Positions 61,403 to 64,000 of a stretch of DNA of 64,000 bases are shown piece by piece. Made by a program: the position numbers and the translations under genes. The notes beneath the pieces were generated by a model that did not search any database, was not told where the DNA came from, and saw only the letters and a list, made by a program, of their open reading frames with translations. Source of the stretch: Ochrobactrum sp. RH2CCR150. Its GTDB lineage: Bacteria > Pseudomonadota > Alphaproteobacteria > Rhizobiales > Rhizobiaceae. Numbering within the stretch: position 1 is the stretch's first letter; every line of letters begins with the position of its first letter. The stretch is taken from assembly GCA_014138095.1 (NCBI GenBank), contig JACGXE010000012.1:62001-126000 (forward strand). Reading direction: 5' to 3'.

Positions 61403-62322
61403 TGCTCGCCTATATCGCCCGCCGCCTCATCCAGACTATGATGATCCTGATCGGCATCAGCTTCGTGACCTTCATCCTGCTCTATCTGGTGCCAGCCGAT
61501 CCGGCGCGCCAGATTGCCGGGCGTAGCGCGACAGCACAGACGGTCGAGAATATTCGCGAACAGCTTGGCCTCAACCTGCCTTTCTATGAGCAATATCTGC
61601 GCTATCTGAAGGGGCTCGTTCAGGGCGATCTCGGACGCTCCTATCTTCAGAAAACCGAAGTGGCAGCGCTGATCTGGTCGCGTCTGCCAGCCAGCCTGCT
61701 GCTGATGGCCGGAGCAATCTTCTCGGAACTCGCCATCGGTCTCACCATGGGCGTCATTGCGGCCACCCGGCGCGGCACCCGCACCGATAATGCCTTGATG
61801 ATCTTTTCATTCGTCGGCGTTTCGGCCCCGCAATTCGTCATCGGCATTCTGATGCTCTACGTGTTTGCGGTTAAGCTCGGCTGGTTCCCGATTGGCGGCT
61901 ACGGAACGTTCATGCATCTCGTTCTGCCTTCCCTGACGCTCGGCCTTCTGGGCGCAGGCTGGTATTCGCGCATGATGCGCTCCTCGCTGCTCGATGTTCT
62001 CCGTCAGGATTATATCCGCACCGCCCGCGCCAAGGGGCTGGCACGCTGGAAAATCCTGCTGCGTCACGCCATGCCCAACGCCATCCTGCCGATCATCGCC
62101 ATGATCGGCATCGACATCGGCCTGTTCATGTCAGGCATCGTCGTCGTTGAAAGCGTGTTCGGCTGGCCCGGCATCGGTCAGCTTGCCTGGCAGGCGATCC
62201 AGCGCGTCGACATTCCCATCATCATGGGCGTCACGATCGTCTCCGCTTTCGCCATTGTTCTCGGCAATCTCATCGCCGACCTCATCACTCCACTGATCGA
62301 TCCGCGCATCAAGCTGCGGTGA
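61402..62322 (+). CDS. Peptide/nickel-type ABC importer permease, DppB-like
   Basis: A 306-residue permease with six helices, the DppB N-terminus (Y-I-A-R-R-L-I-Q-T-M), L-V-P-A-D-P-A-R near residue 29, and coupling motif D-Y-I-R-T-A-R-A-K-G-L near 202. Coupled to the upstream permease by a TGATG overlap. The binding protein gene follows after 30 bases with its own ribosome site. Confidence 0.92.
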   Translation: MLAYIARRLIQTMMILIGISFVTFILLYLVPADPARQIAGRSATAQTVENIREQLGLNLPFYEQYLRYLKGLVQGDLGRSYLQKTEVAALIWSRLPASLLLMAGAIFSELAIGLTMGVIAATRRGTRTDNALMIFSFVGVSAPQFVIGILMLYVFAVKLGWFPIGGYGTFMHLVLPSLTLGLLGAGWYSRMMRSSLLDVLRQDYIRTARAKGLARWKILLRHAMPNAILPIIAMIGIDIGLFMSGIVVVESVFGWPGIGQLAWQAIQRVDIPIIMGVTIVSAFAIVLGNLIADLITPLIDPRIKLR

Positions 62323-62352
62323 AACCAAAAGACTCCAGAGAAAGGGACACCA

Positions 62353-63978
62353 ATGAAAAAGACTTTTCTATCCGACATATCGGCGCTGGCGCTCGGCCTC
62401 GCCATCTCGTTCGGCGCGCAGGCCGCCGACATCAAACAGGGCGGCTCGATGATCGTCACCTATAAGGATGACGTCTCGACGCTCGATCCTGCCATCGGCT
62501 ACGACTGGCAGAACTGGTCGATGATCAAGTCGCTGTTCGACGGCCTGATGGACTACGAGCCGGGCACTACCAATCTGCGCAAAGAAATTGCGGAAGATTA
62601 CACGATCTCCGACGACGGCAAGACCTTCACCTTCAAACTGCGGAAGGGCGTGAAGTTCCACAACGGTCGCGAACTGAACGCCGATGACGTCAAATATTCC
62701 ATCGAACGCGTCGTCAATCCAAAGACCCAGAGCCCCGGCGCTGGCTTCTTCGGCTCCATCGTCGGCTTTGAGGATGCATCAGCAGGCAAGGCCGAGGCGC
62801 TTTCCGGCATCACCGTGGTTGATCCCTACACCATCAAGTTCGAACTGAGCCGTCCGGACGCGACCTTCCTGCATGTGCTGGCGCTGAATTTCGCCCATAT
62901 TGTGCCCAAGGAAGAAGTCGAGAAATACGGCGCAGATTTCGGCAAGCATCCGGTCGGTTCCGGCGCTTTCAAGATGACCGAATGGACGCTCGGCCAGCGC
63001 ATCGTTTTCGAGCGTTTCAAGGATTATTACAATCCGTCGCTGCCGAAGCTCGACCAGATCACCTTCGAGGTCGGTCAGGAACCGGTTGTTGCCCTTTTGC
63101 GTTTGCAGAACGGCGAAGTCGACATTCCGGGTGACGGCATTCCGCCTGCGAAGTTCATCGAAGTCACCAAGGATCCGAAGTTCAAGGACCTGATCATTCA
63201 GGGCGGTCAGCTGCACACTGGCTATGTGACCATGAACGTCAAGATCAAGCCTTTCGACAATGTGAAGGTGCGTCAGGCCGTCAACATGGCCATCAACAAG
63301 GACCGCATCGTCCGTATCATCAACGGTCGTGCTGTTCCGGCCAATCAGCCGCTGCCGCCGTCGATGCCGGGCTATGCCAAGGACTATAAGGGCTATGCTT
63401 ACGACCCTGAAAAGGCAAAGGCGCTGCTTGCCGAAGCCGGTGTGGCCGATGGTTTCGAAACCGAGCTGTTCGTCGCCAATACCGATCCGCAGCCGCGCAT
63501 TGCGCAGGCCATCCAGCAGGATCTGGCCGCTATCGGCATCAAGGCCTCGATCAAGTCGCTGGCGCAGGCCAATGTCATCGCAGCTGGCGGTGAGCCTGAC
63601 GGTGCGCCCATGGTCTGGTCCGGCGGCATGGGCTGGATTGCCGACTTCCCCGATCCGTCCAACTTCTACGGCCCGATCCTGGGTTGCAGCGGTGCGGTAC
63701 AGGGCGGCTGGAACTGGTCGTGGTACTGCAATGCAGAGCTGGACAAGAAAGCGCAGGAAGCGGACGCCATCGTTGACCCGGCCCGCAAGGAAGAGCGCGA
63801 AGCCATGTGGCGCGATATCTATCTGAAGATCATGGACGACGCGCCATGGGCGCCGATCTTCAACGAGGAGCGCTTCTCGGTTCGCTCCGAACGTCTGGGC
63901 GGTCCCGACGCGATCTTCGTCGATCCTGTCCACATCCCGGTCAATTACGACGAGGTTTACGCAAAAGATGTGCAATAA
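62353..63978 (+). CDS. Family 5 extracellular solute-binding protein
   Basis: A 541-residue periplasmic binding protein, longer than the one at 42653. Signal peptide M-K-K-T-F-L-S-D-I-S-A-L...A-Q-A, cleaved near residue 24. Pattern: D-V-S-T-L-D-P-A-I-G-Y-D-W near 34, T-F-K-L-R-K-G-V-K-F-H-N-G-R, N-V-K-V-R-Q-A-V-N-M-A-I-N, A-K-A-L-L-A-E-A-G. A C-terminal C-S-G...W-N-W-S-W-Y-C segment is rich in Trp. It resembles SBPs of AmiC-linked importers. The matching ATPase genes would have to lie beyond the right edge of the window. Confidence 0.9.
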   Translation: MKKTFLSDISALALGLAISFGAQAADIKQGGSMIVTYKDDVSTLDPAIGYDWQNWSMIKSLFDGLMDYEPGTTNLRKEIAEDYTISDDGKTFTFKLRKGVKFHNGRELNADDVKYSIERVVNPKTQSPGAGFFGSIVGFEDASAGKAEALSGITVVDPYTIKFELSRPDATFLHVLALNFAHIVPKEEVEKYGADFGKHPVGSGAFKMTEWTLGQRIVFERFKDYYNPSLPKLDQITFEVGQEPVVALLRLQNGEVDIPGDGIPPAKFIEVTKDPKFKDLIIQGGQLHTGYVTMNVKIKPFDNVKVRQAVNMAINKDRIVRIINGRAVPANQPLPPSMPGYAKDYKGYAYDPEKAKALLAEAGVADGFETELFVANTDPQPRIAQAIQQDLAAIGIKASIKSLAQANVIAAGGEPDGAPMVWSGGMGWIADFPDPSNFYGPILGCSGAVQGGWNWSWYCNAELDKKAQEADAIVDPARKEEREAMWRDIYLKIMDDAPWAPIFNEERFSVRSERLGGPDAIFVDPVHIPVNYDEVYAKDVQ

Positions 63979-64000
63979 TTGCCATTACACCATTCATGGT

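Overview
The window is a gene-dense, GC-rich chromosomal segment of an alphaproteobacterium. Its gene content and protein resemblances (a glutathione S-transferase close to the well-studied Ochrobactrum anthropi enzyme, DapB, glucokinase, an RF3/CoaBC/UbiB/UbiE block, and palindromic intergenic repeats of the kind scattered through Rhizobiales) point to the Brucella/Ochrobactrum group of Brucellaceae. This rests on recognition, not on a search. There is no rRNA, insertion sequence, prophage or CRISPR array; it reads as stable core chromosome with several transport and catabolic operons inserted.

Layout. 1-7.2 kb: uppP (partial), a glutathione S-transferase, queG and a sugar-nucleotide type SDR, then a FloR/CmlA-type efflux pump behind a 9-codon leader peptide and alternative hairpins, then mepA, mgsA and glk. 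7.4-11.7 kb: MsbA-type exporter, dapB, gpmA, tRNA-Leu, bluB. 11.7-21.8 kb: small unknowns, a membrane alpha/beta hydrolase, an esterase-like phytase-fold protein, lysoplasmalogenase-like protein plus aldehyde dehydrogenase, an endonuclease/phosphatase-fold protein facing cardiolipin synthase, and an HdeD-like membrane protein. 21.9-29.1 kb: prfC, an APH(3')-type phosphotransferase, coaBC with an N-terminal ribbon-helix-helix domain, ubiB, ubiE, upp. 29.2-37.3 kb: aspartic protease, slyX, GNAT, msrA, tRNA-Ser, gst, a Tlde1-fold (DUF2778) protein, a membrane diguanylate cyclase and a DnaQ-like exonuclease. 37.4-47.1 kb: a minus-strand operon (GntR, aldehyde dehydrogenase, SDR, peptide-type ABC importer, amidase). 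47.3-52.4 kb: LysR divergent from ankyrin/deaminase/MFS genes, a DHA2 pump and tRNA-Gly. 52.6-57.1 kb: ABC permeases plus fused double ATPase and a homocysteine S-methyltransferase. 57.2-64 kb: an M20 amidohydrolase, then amiC-amiR (ligand sensor and ANTAR antiterminator) leading a third peptide-type importer.

The most notable points are regulatory. (1) The FloR-like gene is preceded by a leader peptide M-G-N-S-K-S-A-D-K that closely resembles the cmlA attenuation peptide, followed by mutually exclusive hairpins. (2) CoaBC carries a FitA/VapB-like DNA-binding domain, and a 10-bp inverted repeat abuts its own start codon, suggesting an autoregulated coenzyme A enzyme. (3) An AmiC/AmiR pair with a hairpin-plus-terminator leader appears to control a peptide/amide importer instead of an amidase. 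Three separate nickel/peptide-class ABC systems within 27 kb, together with an amidase and an M20 hydrolase, suggest a lifestyle rich in scavenging amides and peptides.
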